DNA from: Anolis sagrei
Taxonomy: Eukaryota > Chordata > Lepidosauria > Squamata > Anolidae
DNA: 64,000 nucleotides
Reading direction: 5' to 3'
NCBI RefSeq assembly: GCF_037176765.1
Contig: NC_090027.1
Coordinates: 33,769,046-33,833,045 of the forward strand
Below, piece by piece: positions 63,115 through 64,000 of this stretch. How positions within the stretch are numbered: the stretch's first letter is position 1; every line of letters starts with the position of its first letter. Below the pieces are notes generated by a model. That model was not told the origin of the DNA and did not search any database. It saw nothing but the letters and a program-made list of their open reading frames with translations. A program made the translations under genes and the position numbers.

Positions 63115-63489
63115 GTGAGAGCGCAACTCTTTCCAGAAATGCCCATTTCAATAACAGGGCATAATAATATGCGTCAGCAGCCCTTCACAGCACCTGCTGT
63201 TTGCAAGTACTGCTTGGCTCTCTGCCCAGCTTTGCTCTCTGGAGCTGCTTTTTACCAGAAAATATTTTTTAGATATCCATTTTTTTTCTCCCACTTTATC
63301 AGTGTTAGCTTCTGTAGATTGTGTCACTTTTCCTTCAGTGACCACTCCAAGGCATGTAAGACAAGGGTGAAATATAGGACATTTTATCCTATGTGCAGAA
63401 AGATAGTCCACTTTTGAAACTTTGGACTATAACTCTCAGGCTGGATCTACACTGCTGTATAATGCAGTTTGGAACTACTTTATATGGTC
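63115..63489. other. ACAD8 intron 2, nothing recognised
   Basis: Open frames through 63417 extend exon 2 into the intron and are not coding. Confidence 0.5.
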
Positions 63490-63775
63490 AGTGTAGGCCC
63501 ACATAATACAATATAGTAATATAGAATACTAATATTGTGCTATGCTAATAATATATTATATTATTATAATATAGTAATATAATAATTACATATATTACAT
63601 GTAATATTATGAATAAAATTGCAGTATAATGGTATAGTGCAATATAGGAATATATAATACTAATATTGTGCTGTGCTAATAATATATTATATTATTACAG
63701 TATAGTAATATAATACTATATTATTATAGTATTATAATACTATAATATTATAGTATTATAATATTACTATAACCC
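63490..63775. mobile_element. AT-rich LINE tail relative
   Basis: Repeats of TAATAT and TAGTATTATAATA as at 18060-18330, ending where the SINE begins. Confidence 0.45.
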
Positions 63776-63778
63776 ACT

Positions 63779-64000
63779 GTGCCGGTGGCGCAGTGGGTTA
63801 AAGCACTGAGTTGCTGAGCTTGTTGATCGAAAGGTCGCAGGTTCGATTCCGGGGAGCGGCGTGAGCTTCCGCTGTCAGCTCTAGCTTCTGCCAACCTAGC
63901 AGTTCGAAAACATGCAAATGTGAGTAGATCAATAGGTACCGCTCCGGAGGGAAGGTAACAGCGCTCCATGCAGTCATGCCGACCACATGACCTTGGAGGT
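63779..64000 (+). mobile_element. tRNA-derived SINE family 2, cut by window edge
   Basis: TGCCGGTGGCGCAGTGGG head and GGTTCGATTCC B box; body continues past 64000. Confidence 0.8.

Overview
This is a nuclear segment of a squamate reptile, most likely an iguanian lizard. The host genes read as vertebrate orthologues split by GT-AG introns. The repeat background fits squamates: tRNA-derived SINEs with a Bov-B-like tail, a Bov-B fragment, CR1, L2, R4 and L1 LINEs, Penelope-like repeats, Helitrons, hAT elements and TA-flanked MITEs. Species cannot be fixed from the sequence alone.

Layout. 1-26575: NCAPD3 on the minus strand. Seventeen coding exons, from the ATG at 26575 down to 610, give the first 744 codons in unbroken phase; the rest lies off the left edge. 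26576-28912: a head-to-head promoter with seven CCAAT boxes and two NRF1-type palindromes, then a tandemly duplicated leader. 28913-44148: VPS26B on the plus strand, complete in six coding exons (336 aa), with a repeat-rich 3' UTR to poly(A) signals near 48950. 52225-59318: THYN1 on the minus strand, tail-to-tail with VPS26B, seven coding exons (about 230 aa; the first is an inference). 61030-61231: a probable shared THYN1/ACAD8 promoter. 61232 onward: ACAD8 on the plus strand, first two coding exons only. As I recall it, NCAPD3-VPS26B-THYN1-ACAD8 is also the order and orientation on human 11q25, so the block is old and has been enlarged by repeats.

The genes serve unrelated housekeeping roles: condensin II (NCAPD3), retromer sorting (VPS26B), an EVE-domain nuclear protein (THYN1) and valine breakdown (ACAD8). 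What links them is paired promoters and shared ends.

Repeats explain most of the remaining sequence, often nested with readable target-site duplications. The most unusual is a transposon with terminal inverted repeats and an 8-bp target duplication (24367-26147). It carries degenerate telomere-like repeats, has been hit by three later insertions and interrupts a LINE. Other notable structures are Penelope-like foldbacks beside VPS26B exon 3, an inverted MITE pair around NCAPD3 exon 11, and five separate tandem arrays, two of them near the THYN1/ACAD8 promoter.

No complete new gene system was found. All splice sites were read by eye from the sequence and protein family knowledge; nothing was aligned by computer.
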